The translations under genes and the position numbers were made by a program. The notes beneath the pieces were generated by a model that did no database searches, had not been told where the DNA came from, and saw only the letters and a list, made by a program, of their open reading frames with translations. This document shows, piece by piece, positions 6,816-13,545 of a stretch of DNA of 19,293 nucleotides; the first letter of the stretch is position 1; the number at the start of each line of letters is the position of its first letter. The stretch is from Rhodospirillaceae bacterium CCH5-H10 (GTDB lineage Bacteria > Pseudomonadota > Alphaproteobacteria > Reyranellales > Reyranellaceae), in NCBI GenBank assembly GCA_001557035.1, contig LSKJ01000050.1, forward strand, positions 1-19,293, given 5' to 3'.

Positions 6816-7253
6816 TTACCGCGCGTAGAAGATCGTCACCTTGCGGTCGATGTCCGAGGCGTTGTCGCTGCCGAAGCTCATGTTCCCGAAGGCCTCGGGA
6901 TCGGCCACGATGGTGATGTTCTTGGCGGGATAGCCGTCACGGATCATCTCGGCGGCCACTGTCTGGGCGCGCGCACGGGCGAGCTTCAGGTTGTAGGCCT
7001 TGTCGCCCAGTTTGTCGGTATGACCGATCAGGCAGACGGCCGAGACCTGGCGATCCTTTGCGATCTTCACCGCCTGCGCGATCGCCGGCTTCTCGGCCTG
7101 CCTGAGATGCGAACTGTTGAGGTCGAACAGGATGCGGACGGGTTGCGGCTGGTTGCTGCCGCCGCCGCGCGGGCAGGTACCGACGGTCTGCGCGAAGGAC
7201 GGCGTGGCGGCCAGCAGGATGCCGGCGGCGAGGAGGGCGCCGATTCTCTTCAC
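6816..7253 (-). CDS. Secreted OmpA-like peptidoglycan-binding protein
   Basis: A 145-residue protein with a signal peptide (basic VKR start, hydrophobic residues 5-17, likely cleavage after SFA at 19-21) and then only an OmpA C-terminal-type domain: RILFDLNSSHL (40-50), GHTDKLGDKAYNLKLARARAQTV (78-99, seen in two parts) and DRKVTIFYAR at the end. Asp80 and Arg95, 15 residues apart, match the pair that binds diaminopimelate in OmpA-like domains. It lacks a beta-barrel and a lipobox cysteine, so it is probably a soluble periplasmic protein. Three cysteines (27, 74 and none adjacent) might allow a disulfide between 27 and 74. It starts with GTG at 7253, in a GTGA overlap with the stop of the upstream isomerase-like gene, so it is translationally coupled to it. 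It ends in the flank of a palindromic repeat. Confidence 0.83.
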   Translation of the reverse strand: MKRIGALLAAGILLAATPSFAQTVGTCPRGGGSNQPQPVRILFDLNSSHLRQAEKPAIAQAVKIAKDRQVSAVCLIGHTDKLGDKAYNLKLARARAQTVAAEMIRDGYPAKNITIVADPEAFGNMSFGSDNASDIDRKVTIFYAR

Positions 7254-7846
7254 TTGAGCTCTCCCTTGAGGGCCATTTCGACGAAGGGGAGGCGATCGTT
7301 GCCGAAGAACATCATGTTGTCCACGAAGCAGGTCGGCGCGCCGAACACGCCGCGCGCGACGGCTTCTTCGGTCGTGGCCTTGAGCCGGTCCTTCACGTCC
7401 TGGTCCTGGATGCGGGCGCCGACCTTCGCCGGATCGAGGCCGGCCGACGACAGCACCGCGGCGATCTCCTTCATGTCGTTCAGGTTGCGGCCCTCGACCC
7501 ACATCGCCTTGTAGATCGCGGGATGATAGCGCTCGAACGTACCGTCGATCTGCGCCGCAGCCGCACCACGCATCAGCGCCAGCGTATTCACCGGAAAGAA
7601 CGGATTGCGCTGGAACGGCACGCCGTAATGGCGCGCCCACAGCGGCATGTCGAAGCCGCTCCATTTGGATTTCTGCGGCAGCTCGGCCGGCGAATGGTTG
7701 CCGGTTGCCTTGAACACGCCTCCCAGCAGCATCGGCTTGCGGACCAGCGTCGCGCCCGCGCGCTGCGCGATCCCCTCGACCTGCGTGTCGGCGAGGTAGC
7801 TGTAGGGACTGCCATAGTCGAAGTAGAATTCCAGCGTGCGGGCCAT
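7250..7846 (-). CDS. 2-hydroxychromene-2-carboxylate isomerase-like protein (DsbA/kappa-GST fold)
   Basis: A 198-residue protein of the DsbA-like fold without a CxxC: the start is LEFYFDYGSPYSYLAD, where Ser13 occupies the position of the catalytic serine of NahD-type isomerases and kappa glutathione transferases. Other family marks are RKPMLLGGVFKATGN (36-50), NTLALMRG and the cis-proline loop GVFGAPTCFVD near the C-terminus. NahD uses glutathione to isomerise 2-hydroxychromene-2-carboxylate in naphthalene breakdown; many relatives have unknown substrates, and no other naphthalene genes occur here. The ATG at 7846 has a strong ribosome binding site (AAGGAGGA). It overlaps the OmpA-like gene by 4 bases and is divergent from the SDR gene at 7919. 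Confidence 0.88.
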   Translation of the reverse strand: MARTLEFYFDYGSPYSYLADTQVEGIAQRAGATLVRKPMLLGGVFKATGNHSPAELPQKSKWSGFDMPLWARHYGVPFQRNPFFPVNTLALMRGAAAAQIDGTFERYHPAIYKAMWVEGRNLNDMKEIAAVLSSAGLDPAKVGARIQDQDVKDRLKATTEEAVARGVFGAPTCFVDNMMFFGNDRLPFVEMALKGELK

Positions 7847-7918
7847 GTGTTCCTCCTTGCTTGTGGCGAGCCTGCGCCGCTTCTAGCTTCACGACAAGAA
7901 TGTTCAAGGGAGGAACGC

Positions 7919-8674
7919 ATGGGCCGCGTTGCAGACAAGGTGGTGCTGGTGACAGGCGCGGGATCGGGCATCGGTCGCGCGTCGGCGAAGCTGCTGGCGG
8001 CGGAAGGCGCGACGGTGATCGTGACCGACGTGAATCGTGCGGGCGGGCTCGAGACGGTTCAACAAATCGGGGGCAACGCGCGCTTCGAGGAGCAGGACAC
8101 GTCGAAGGAAGCCGACTGGAAGCGCATCATCGACGACATAATGGCGCGCGAGGGCCGGCTGAACGGGCTGGTGAACAATGCCGGCATCGCGGGACCATTT
8201 CCCTCGACCTTCGAGGGGGAGAGCCTGGATCAGTGGCGCCGCATCCTGTCGATCAACGTCGAGGGCGTGTTCCTCGGCTGCAAGCATGGCGTCCCCGCGC
8301 TCCGGTCCTCGGGCGGCGGGTCGATCGTGAACCTGTCCTCGCTGGCGGCTTTCCTCGGCACGCCCGACCTCTCGGCTTACGGCGCCAGCAAGGGCGCGGT
8401 GCGGCAGTTCACCAAGACGGTGGCGATGGATTGCGCGCGCAAGGGCTACAAGGTCCGCTGCAACTCGGTCCATCCCGGCATCATCATGACGCCGATGGGC
8501 GAGAGCATCCTGCCGAGCGAGAAGGCGCGCGAGCGCACGCGCCAGCGCGTGCCGATCGGCCACTTCGGCACGCCGGAGGACATCGCCTACGGCGTGCTCT
8601 ATCTGATTTCAGACGAGTCCCGTTTCATGACCGGCGCCGAACTGGTCATCGACGGGGGGATGAACGCCATCTAA
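7919..8674 (+). CDS. SDR-family oxidoreductase (NAD-type)
   Basis: A 251-residue classical short-chain dehydrogenase/reductase. It shows TGAGSGIG (12-19), Asp38 at the end of the second beta strand (favouring NAD over NADP), NNAG (86-89), the serine pair at 140-141, Tyr154 and Lys158 in YGASK, and the C-terminal FMTGAELVIDGGM. These enzymes interconvert alcohols and ketones; the closest flavours are cyclohexanol- or 3-oxoacyl-type dehydrogenases, but the substrate is not fixed. The ATG at 7919 has the ribosome binding site AAGGGAGGAACGC; the frame is open further upstream but those residues do not fit the family. It is divergent from the isomerase-like gene, with 72 bases between, and is followed by two hairpins. 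Confidence 0.9.
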   Translation: MGRVADKVVLVTGAGSGIGRASAKLLAAEGATVIVTDVNRAGGLETVQQIGGNARFEEQDTSKEADWKRIIDDIMAREGRLNGLVNNAGIAGPFPSTFEGESLDQWRRILSINVEGVFLGCKHGVPALRSSGGGSIVNLSSLAAFLGTPDLSAYGASKGAVRQFTKTVAMDCARKGYKVRCNSVHPGIIMTPMGESILPSEKARERTRQRVPIGHFGTPEDIAYGVLYLISDESRFMTGAELVIDGGMNAI

Positions 8675-8696
8675 GGCGCTCCGATGGCGGAGCGCC
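8675..8696. terminator. Hairpin directly after the SDR stop codon
   Basis: A perfect 8-bp stem, GGCGCTCC and GGAGCGCC, with a 6-base loop, begins on the base after the SDR stop. No T tract follows, so it is a terminator-like or transcript-protecting hairpin rather than a textbook terminator. Confidence 0.5.
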
Positions 8697-8734
8697 TGGG
8701 CTCTCGCGCTTGATTACAAGCGCTGCCGCCCGCC

Positions 8735-8757
8735 AGCGCGCCCAGGCGCGCTTATTT
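8735..8757 (+). terminator. GC-rich hairpin with TTATTT tail between convergent genes
   Basis: The sequence AGCGCGCC, CA, GGCGCGCT forms a perfect 8-bp stem with a 2-base loop, followed by TATTTG, which resembles a Rho-independent terminator for the plus-strand SDR gene. Its 3' arm overlaps the stop codon of the convergent minus-strand gene (8752-8754). Confidence 0.55.
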
Positions 8758-9276
8758 GATGTTCACCTGATGGGTGAACTTGTCGCCGTCGCTGATCGTG
8801 ATCTGCTGGAAGCCGAGCAGCTTCAGCAGGTCGAAGAAGTTCGCGTCCTCGGCGATCGTGCGCTCCTGGAAGAACGGTGACAGGCGCGACATGGTCGTCA
8901 TGTTCGCGAGGATCGCGCGCGCACGGTAGATCGTGCTCATCTCGCCGGGCTGCAGGCCGACGATGATCATCTTGTCGGCCTTCTCGCCCTTCACGAACAC
9001 CGAGTAGGGGACGCGGTAGGCCGACTGGATGGTGCCCTGCGACACGACCGTGGCGAACTGCACGCGCTGGGCCCGCTCGGCGCCGGCGATGGTCTGCATC
9101 GGCGAGGTGTAGGTCTCGATCGCGGTCGGCTTCGGGTAGTAGTAGCCGACATAGCGGTCCTCGTCGGCCTTCGGGGTCGCCGCGGCGGCCGCCGGCTTGG
9201 GCTGCTGCTGCGCGAGGGCGGGCAGGGCGCCGAAGGCGAGGACGACGGCGAGGCCGGTTGCAAACCGATTCATCAT
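8752..9276 (-). CDS. Conserved exported protein of unknown function
   Basis: A 174-residue protein with a clear signal peptide (MMNRF, hydrophobic residues 6-20, ALPALAQ cleavage region near 22-23), then a Gln/Pro/Ala-rich linker to about residue 38 and a compact domain. The domain begins DRYVGYYYPKPTAIETYTS and ends FFDLLKLLGFQQITISDGD with FTHQVNIK at the C-terminus. No catalytic motif, lipobox, cysteine or transmembrane segment is visible in the mature part. I do not recognise a functional family; it looks like a periplasmic protein. I have an unverified impression that similar rhizobial proteins carry a molybdopterin-guanine dinucleotide biosynthesis label, which the sequence does not support. 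Two adjacent ATGs (9276, 9273) could start it. It lies 39 bases after the second SDR gene on the same strand and may share its transcript. Confidence 0.75.
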   Translation of the reverse strand: MMNRFATGLAVVLAFGALPALAQQQPKPAAAAATPKADEDRYVGYYYPKPTAIETYTSPMQTIAGAERAQRVQFATVVSQGTIQSAYRVPYSVFVKGEKADKMIIVGLQPGEMSTIYRARAILANMTTMSRLSPFFQERTIAEDANFFDLLKLLGFQQITISDGDKFTHQVNIK

Positions 9277-9315
9277 GAGTATTTCCCCAGAGACTGATGC
9301 TGTAGTGGCGACGGG

Positions 9316-10089
9316 CTAGAACAACGTATAGCCGCCATCGATGACGAAGTCGCGTCCCGTCGTGTAGCCGGAGGCGCTGCTCGCCAGGTAGACCGCGATC
9401 GGGCCGAAGTCGGCGCCGCTGCCCCAGCGGCGGGCCGGGATGCGCGGCAGGACGTTGCCCGCGAACTTCGGGTTGGCCACGGCGTTGGCCGTCATCTCGG
9501 TCTCGATCCAGCCCGGCAGGATCGAGTTCACCGTGATCTTGTAGCGCGCCAACTCGACGGCCAGCGCCCGCACCATCGCCGTGACGCCGCCCTTGCTGGC
9601 GCCGTAGTGGCTGGACCGGGCCGCACCTTCGATGGCGGCGGTACTGGCCATCGCCACCAGCGAGCCACCCTGGCCGCGCTCGACCATGTGCTTGGCGGCT
9701 GCACGGAACGTGAAGAAAACGCCGTCGAGGTTGATCTGCAGGACGCGGCGCCATTCGGCGTAGTCCATCTCGAGGATCGAGCCCTTGCCTCGGCCCGAGA
9801 CGCCGGCATTGGCGACGCAGTTGTCGACATGGCCCATCACCTTCACGGTCTCGGCGAAGGCGTCCGCCACCTGCTTCTCGTCGCCGACGTCGACGATCTG
9901 GGCGTGGACCTTGCCGCCGTGCTTTTTCAGTTGCTCGACGGCCGCGTCGTTCTTCTCCTTGCGTGTGCCCCAGATGCAGACGCCCGCGCCCGCCTGTGCC
10001 ATCGCGTCGGCCATGCCGAGGCCGATGCCGCCGTTGCCGCCGGTCACCAGCGCCACCTTGCCCGTCAGATCGAAGCCCTTGTAGGCCAT
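9316..10089 (-). CDS. SDR-family oxidoreductase (NADP-type)
   Basis: A 257-residue classical SDR with TGGNGGIG (16-23), Arg43 in the loop after the second strand (GTRKE, favouring NADP), NAG (94-96), Ser149, Tyr162 and Lys166 in YGASK, and PGWIETEM after the active site, ending GRDFVIDGGYTLF. It resembles FabG-like and gluconate/sorbitol-type reductases; the substrate is unknown. It starts at ATG 10089 with GGGAGAGACGC just upstream. A terminator-like hairpin sits between it and the pirin gene upstream, together with a promoter-like pair, suggesting that it has its own transcript. The exported protein gene follows 39 bases later. Confidence 0.9.
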   Translation of the reverse strand: MAYKGFDLTGKVALVTGGNGGIGLGMADAMAQAGAGVCIWGTRKEKNDAAVEQLKKHGGKVHAQIVDVGDEKQVADAFAETVKVMGHVDNCVANAGVSGRGKGSILEMDYAEWRRVLQINLDGVFFTFRAAAKHMVERGQGGSLVAMASTAAIEGAARSSHYGASKGGVTAMVRALAVELARYKITVNSILPGWIETEMTANAVANPKFAGNVLPRIPARRWGSGADFGPIAVYLASSASGYTTGRDFVIDGGYTLF

Positions 10090-10101
10090 GCGTCTCTCCC
10101 A

Positions 10102-10135
10102 AACGAAAACCGGGCGGGATCAAACCCCGCCCGGT
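10102..10135 (-). terminator. Rho-independent terminator of the pirin gene
   Basis: Read on the minus strand, ACCGGGCGGG, a 7-base loop and CCCGCCCGGT form a perfect 10-bp GC-rich stem (10135 to 10109) followed by TTTTCGTTT (10108-10102). It lies 25 bases after the pirin stop and ends only 12 bases before the start codon of the next gene. Confidence 0.75.
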
Positions 10136-10147
10136 CCACAGCGTCAA
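10119..10147 (-). promoter_or_regulatory. Promoter candidate for the NADP-type SDR, overlapping the pirin terminator
   Basis: On the minus strand TTGACG (10147-10142), a 17-base spacer and TTTGAT (10124-10119) make a good housekeeping-type promoter. The -10 box lies in the terminator loop, so transcription would begin in the 3' arm of that stem and give a leader of about 20 bases before the SDR ATG. An initiating transcript would not form the hairpin. Confidence 0.45.
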
Positions 10148-10148
10148 T

Positions 10149-10163
10149 CTGACGAGACGTCAG
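10149..10163. repeat. Small palindrome at the pirin stop codon
   Basis: CTGACG, AGA, CGTCAG forms a perfect 6-bp inverted repeat that includes the pirin stop codon and lies just upstream of the -35 box proposed for the next gene. It could be an operator or a minor stem; nothing else supports a role. Confidence 0.3.
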
Positions 10164-10876
10164 TTCAGCCGGTCCGTTTCGACCAGCACAATCTCCGCGT
10201 CCTCGAGCGCCACGATCTCGATCTCGTCCTGATCGACGACCGCCACGCCGTCGCGGGCATTTGCCGTCACGACCTTGCCGTCGCTGCCGCGGACCTCGAT
10301 GCGGCCCTTGGCCGGCACGAGATAGGCGGGCTTGCCGTTCAGCTTCTGGCGGGTCGACTGGCCCGCCTTCACCGTTCCGGCCATCAGCGAGCCGTCGGCA
10401 TAGAGCGGGATCGCCCCGTCGTCGCCGCGCCCGGAGGCCAGCGGCACCAGCCTGCCGTCGCGCGCGTCGGCCGGGAACTGCACCGTCTCCCAACGCGCCG
10501 GCACGCCCTGCTTGTTGGGAATGATCCAGATCTGGAACAGCTCTGTCTCGGCCTGCTCCATGTTGTACTCGGCGTGCTGGATGCCGTTGCCCGCGCTCAT
10601 CACCTGGATCTGACCCGCCTCGGTCCGGCCCTCGTTGCCGAGATGGTCCTTGTGGGTGATCGCGCCCTTGATGACGTAGGTCACGATTTCCATGTCGCGG
10701 TGAGGATGCGGCGGGAAGCCCGACTGCGGCGCGATCCGGTCGTTGTTCCAGACGCGCAGCGCGCCCCAGTGGACACGGTCCTGATTGCGGTAGTCGGCGA
10801 AGCTGAAATGGAAGTTCGCCTTGAGCCAGCCGTGGTCCGACTTGCCCAATTTCTCGAAGGGTCTGAGCTCGATCAT
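10160..10876 (-). CDS. Pirin-family protein (bicupin)
   Basis: A 238-residue two-cupin protein of YhhW/pirin type. His57 and His59 (PPHPHRDMEIVTYV), His101 and Glu103 (GIQHAEYN) match exactly the four metal ligands of E. coli YhhW, all in the N-terminal cupin; the C-terminal cupin lacks ligands, as usual. Family members such as YhhW and human pirin bind iron and can cleave quercetin in vitro, but the natural role in bacteria is mostly unknown and has been linked to redox or stress control. The ATG at 10876 follows AAGGAGAACACC, a strong ribosome binding site. The region upstream includes the palindrome-like CCTTACAAGG at 10905-10914, near where a promoter should lie. The gene is followed by a strong terminator. 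Confidence 0.92.
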   Translation of the reverse strand: MIELRPFEKLGKSDHGWLKANFHFSFADYRNQDRVHWGALRVWNNDRIAPQSGFPPHPHRDMEIVTYVIKGAITHKDHLGNEGRTEAGQIQVMSAGNGIQHAEYNMEQAETELFQIWIIPNKQGVPARWETVQFPADARDGRLVPLASGRGDDGAIPLYADGSLMAGTVKAGQSTRQKLNGKPAYLVPAKGRIEVRGSDGKVVTANARDGVAVVDQDEIEIVALEDAEIVLVETDRLN

Positions 10877-10941
10877 GGTGTTCTCCTTGCTGCCCCCAAA
10901 ATGGCCTTACAAGGAATGCGATCAAGTTTCGGGTTGGTAAC

Positions 10942-11021
10942 GGGGCCGAGCTACGGCTCGGCCCCCATGAGCGACAGGACATTGCCTTAGGCAATGTCCG
11001 AGAGCGCCGAAGGAGAAGCGA
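10942..11021 (+). repeat. Two-hairpin repeat unit, left copy
   Basis: This unit has a first hairpin, GGGGCCGAGC/GCTCGGCCCC with TACG loop (10942-10965, 10-bp stem), then GAGCGACA, then a second hairpin, GGACATTGCC/GGCAATGTCC with TTA loop (10977-10999, 10-bp stem), then GAGAGCGCCGAAGGAGAA. The same order of elements occurs in inverted orientation at 11201-11275. Compensating changes in the second stem (TT..AA versus TC..GA) keep pairing intact, so the folded form seems to matter. Confidence 0.8.
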
Positions 11022-11055
11022 TCACCCGAAGCTGATTGATGTTCTGAAGAAGGCG

Positions 11056-11156
11056 AAAGGTCCCTCGCTTACGCTCGGGATGACAATTTTGTTGGGATTT
11101 GCGCAGTGCGCCGACCAAACAAACGCTGTCATCCCGAGCGTAAGCGAGGGACCTTT
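11056..11156. repeat. Perfect 30-bp inverted repeat, CCCGAGCG-type
   Basis: The arms 11056-11085 and 11127-11156 are exact reverse complements over 30 bases with a 41-base spacer. Each arm has the core ATCCCGAGCGTAAGCGAGGG, a sister of the ATCCTGAGCGAAGCGAAGG core at 6723-6810. No open frame, transposase or promoter stands out in the spacer. The stretch 10877-11263 holds no gene that I can support; it consists of the pirin leader and this repeat island. Confidence 0.9.
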
Positions 11157-11200
11157 GCTTCATGTGCGATAGCCCTGCCTTGCTGGCGGAGGGCTGGATG

Positions 11201-11275
11201 CGGTCGTTCTGCCTTCGACGCTCCCGGACATCGCAAGCGATGTCCTGACGCTCCCCGGCCGAGCTACGCTCGGCC
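11201..11275 (-). repeat. Two-hairpin repeat unit, right (inverted) copy
   Basis: Read on the minus strand this copy gives GGCCGAGC/GCTCGGCC (11257-11275, 8-bp stem, loop TAC on the plus strand), GAGCGTCA, then GGACATCGC/GCGATGTCC (11226-11245, 9-bp stem, 2-base loop), then GGGAGCGTCGAAGGCAGAA, in the same order as the left copy. Its outer hairpin contains the last codons and the TAG stop of the VOC gene. Confidence 0.8.
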
Positions 11276-11809
11276 CTGCCGCCGAATCGGATCCGACCCG
11301 TCCCAGGCCCGCGCACGTTCCCGGACGTACTCGAAGAACCGGCCCTTGTTGCCGCTGATGTCGGAGATCTCGACGACGGTGCCGGCGTGGGGATTGGCCG
11401 GCGCACCCGTGTCGAAATAGGCGAAGCGACCCTTCTCGCCGCCGATCTGGCCTTCGTGGCCGAGCCTGTAGCCCTGCGCCAATGCGCGGTCGTAGAGCGA
11501 CTGGTAGTCGGTCGACCAGAAGGCGACGTGCTGCAGTCCCTCGCGGCCGCTATCGAGGAACTCCTTATACATCGACGGCGCGTCGTTGCGCTGCTGGATC
11601 AGCTCGATCTGCAGGTCGCCGGAATTGGCCAGCGCGATGCTGAGTTCGAGGGCCGAGTCCTGGCCGCGATGGCGGAACCAGTCGGTTTTCACGCGATCGA
11701 TGTAGAACCACGGGCCGACCTTGAGGACGTCGATCCAGTGCGCCATCGCCGCCTCGATGTCGCGCACGACGTAGCCGTTCTGACGGACGGGACCGAAGAG
11801 CCGGCTCAT
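11264..11809 (-). CDS. VOC-superfamily (glyoxalase/dioxygenase-like) protein
   Basis: A 181-residue protein with two beta-alpha-beta-beta-beta modules. Candidate metal ligands are Gln10 (RQNGYVVRDIEAA), Glu69 (LQIELIQ), His94 (GLQHVAF) and Glu147 (VVEISD), the Gln-Glu-His-Glu pattern seen in human-type glyoxalase I; related members include methylmalonyl-CoA epimerase and dioxygenases. The reaction here is unknown. Its ATG at 11809 overlaps the stop of the Baeyer-Villiger gene as ATGA, so the two are translationally coupled and probably act in one pathway, for example isomerising or opening a product. The last residues (QGRA) and stop codon are encoded by the outer hairpin of the repeat island, so insertion of the repeat may have reset the C-terminus. 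Confidence 0.85.
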   Translation of the reverse strand: MSRLFGPVRQNGYVVRDIEAAMAHWIDVLKVGPWFYIDRVKTDWFRHRGQDSALELSIALANSGDLQIELIQQRNDAPSMYKEFLDSGREGLQHVAFWSTDYQSLYDRALAQGYRLGHEGQIGGEKGRFAYFDTGAPANPHAGTVVEISDISGNKGRFFEYVRERARAWDGSDPIRRQGRA

Positions 11810-13464
11810 TCCGCGGCCGCCTGTTCGCGGACGGCGGCCTCGCCGAACGTGAAGCCGCGATAATTGTCGGCCACGATCTCCTTGCAGGTCGTGCGATAGC
11901 CTTCGCCGATATACGGCATGAAGACGCGCGGCTTGCCCGGGATGTTGACGCCCAGGTACCAGGAATTGGCCTTGGGAAAGAGCGTGCGGTCGGCGACTTC
12001 GGCTACATGCCGGCCCCAGGCGACCTGCGCCTCTTCGTCGGGTTCGATCGTCGCGAGACCGTGTCGACGCATATGGGTGACGCACTCGGCTATCCAGTCG
12101 ACGTGATACTCACAGTTGGTGATGACGTTGCCGATCACCGACGGGCTGCCCGGGCCGGTGATGGTGAAGAGGTTGGGAAAGCCTGCCACGGTCAGCCCGA
12201 GATAGGTCTGCGGCCCTTCCGACCATGCGTCCTTGAGCGTGGCGCCGTCGCGGCCGCGAATGTCGACCGCGAGCAAGGCGCCGGTCACCGCGTCGAAGCC
12301 GGTGGCGAAGACCAGCGCATCGAGCTCGAAGTGACGCGCCGCCGTATCGACGGCATGGGCGCTGATCTTTTCGATCGGTTCCTCGCGCAGGTTCACCAGG
12401 TCGACGTTCGGGCGATTGTAGGTGTCGAAATAGTCGGTATCGACGCACAGCCGCTTCACGCCGAACGGATAGCCTTCGGGCGAGAGCGCGGCGGCCGTCT
12501 TCGGATCCTTCACCGTCTCGCGGATCTTCTGGCGCACGAAGTCGGCCGCGACCTCGTTGACGCCGGGATGGACCAGGATGTTGGGGAAGGCCTTCAGGAA
12601 GCCGCCGCTACCGCCCTCCTGCCAGAGCTTTTCGTAATGCTTCCACTGCACGTCGCGCGGCGGCACGTCGGCGGTGAAAGCGGTTGGCGGCACGCGGCCG
12701 AAGTCGGACTGTTCGAGGCTCGCAAGATAGGCGTCGAGTCCGGCGTCGAAGCTCTCATGGTCCTCGTCGGTCAGCGGGCGATTGCGTGCCGGCACCGAGA
12801 AGTTGGGCGTGCGCTGGAAGACGACGAGCTGCTTCGCGGCCTGGGCGATCATCGGGATCGCCTGGATGCCGGAGGATCCCGTGCCGATGATGCCGATCCT
12901 CTTGCCCTCGAAGCTCACCGGCTCCTGCGGCCAGCGAGCGGTGTGATAGATCGCGCCCTCGAAGTCGGCGACGCCGGGAATGTCGGGCGTGTTGGGCACC
13001 GACAGGCCGCCAGTTGCCATGACGACGAAGCGGGCGACGAGGCGGCCGCCGCGATCGGTCTCGACGATCCAGCGTCCGTTCTTCTCGTCGAAGGTCGCGC
13101 GGGCAACTTTCGTGTCGAACTGGATCAGCTTGCGGAGGTCGAGCCGGTCGGCCGCGAACCTTGCGTAGCTCAGGATCTCTTCCTGCCCGGCATAGCGGTT
13201 GGTCCAGCGCCATTCGCGGCGCAGCTCCGGCGACCAGCTGTAGGAATAGAACAGGCTCGGCACGTCGCAGCGCGCGCCGGGATAGCGGTTCCAGTACCAG
13301 GTCCCGCCGACGTCCGGCGCCGCCTCGAGGCCTCGCACCGACAGGCCGATCTCGCGCAGTTTGTGCAACGCGTAGAGGCCGCCGAAGCCGGCGCCCACCA
13401 CGACGACATCGCACTCGACGCCGGTCTCGATCGCGTCCGCCTGCTTTTCGACGCTCGCCGCCAT
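11806..13464 (-). CDS. Type I Baeyer-Villiger monooxygenase (FAD/NADPH)
   Basis: A 552-residue flavoprotein of cyclohexanone monooxygenase type. It has the FAD-binding GAGFGG (24-29), GGTWYWNRYPGARCD (53-67), the diagnostic Baeyer-Villiger fingerprint FEGAIYHTARWP (168-179) and the NADPH-binding GTGSSG (194-199); the C-terminal part holds ATGFDAVTGALL and NLFTITGPGSP. Such enzymes insert one oxygen atom next to a ketone to make an ester or lactone. The substrate could be a cyclic, aromatic or terpenoid ketone; sequence alone does not tell. The ATG at 13464 was chosen because CAGGAG lies 10 bases upstream; a TTG at 13473 is too close to that site. It is divergent from a LacI regulator with a perfect operator 21 bases ahead of the start, and overlaps the VOC gene. 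Confidence 0.92.
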   Translation of the reverse strand: MAASVEKQADAIETGVECDVVVVGAGFGGLYALHKLREIGLSVRGLEAAPDVGGTWYWNRYPGARCDVPSLFYSYSWSPELRREWRWTNRYAGQEEILSYARFAADRLDLRKLIQFDTKVARATFDEKNGRWIVETDRGGRLVARFVVMATGGLSVPNTPDIPGVADFEGAIYHTARWPQEPVSFEGKRIGIIGTGSSGIQAIPMIAQAAKQLVVFQRTPNFSVPARNRPLTDEDHESFDAGLDAYLASLEQSDFGRVPPTAFTADVPPRDVQWKHYEKLWQEGGSGGFLKAFPNILVHPGVNEVAADFVRQKIRETVKDPKTAAALSPEGYPFGVKRLCVDTDYFDTYNRPNVDLVNLREEPIEKISAHAVDTAARHFELDALVFATGFDAVTGALLAVDIRGRDGATLKDAWSEGPQTYLGLTVAGFPNLFTITGPGSPSVIGNVITNCEYHVDWIAECVTHMRRHGLATIEPDEEAQVAWGRHVAEVADRTLFPKANSWYLGVNIPGKPRVFMPYIGEGYRTTCKEIVADNYRGFTFGEAAVREQAAAE

Positions 13465-13484
13465 GCTTCGCAATCTCCTGAAAA

Positions 13485-13498
13485 TGGAAACGTTTCCA
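13485..13498. promoter_or_regulatory. Perfect LacI-family operator (TGGAAACGTTTCCA)
   Basis: A 14-bp perfect palindrome with the central CG typical of LacI/GalR-family operators lies between the divergent Baeyer-Villiger and lacI-like genes. On the minus strand TTGACA (13531-13526) is a good -35 box; a -10 box about 18 bases on is weak (AGGTTA), and would place the start of transcription at the operator. On the plus strand TCTAAT (13521-13526) is a -10-like box. Binding here would be expected to repress the monooxygenase and perhaps both directions. Confidence 0.75.
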
Positions 13499-13545
13499 GT
13501 TTAACCTTGCAAGCAGCAACTCTAATGTCAAATATGCGACCTCGT

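Noticed and set aside
7250..7846. Naphthalene degradation locus
   Set aside because: A single isomerase-like gene without ring-hydroxylating dioxygenase, extradiol dioxygenase or aldolase does not support it.
11056..11156. Possible CRISPR array or transposon terminal repeats
   Set aside because: There are only two arms and they are inverted, not direct; the 41-base centre cannot encode a transposase. It is better described as a palindromic repeat pair.
13464..13473. TTG at 13473 as start of the Baeyer-Villiger gene
   Set aside because: It would leave almost no space after the CAGGAG ribosome binding site; the ATG at 13464 has normal spacing.
12007..13524. Long plus-strand open frame running from 12007 into the LacI-type regulator
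   Set aside because: It lies antisense to the Baeyer-Villiger gene, whose motifs are unmistakable, and its residues show no family pattern. GC-rich DNA leaves such frames open by chance.
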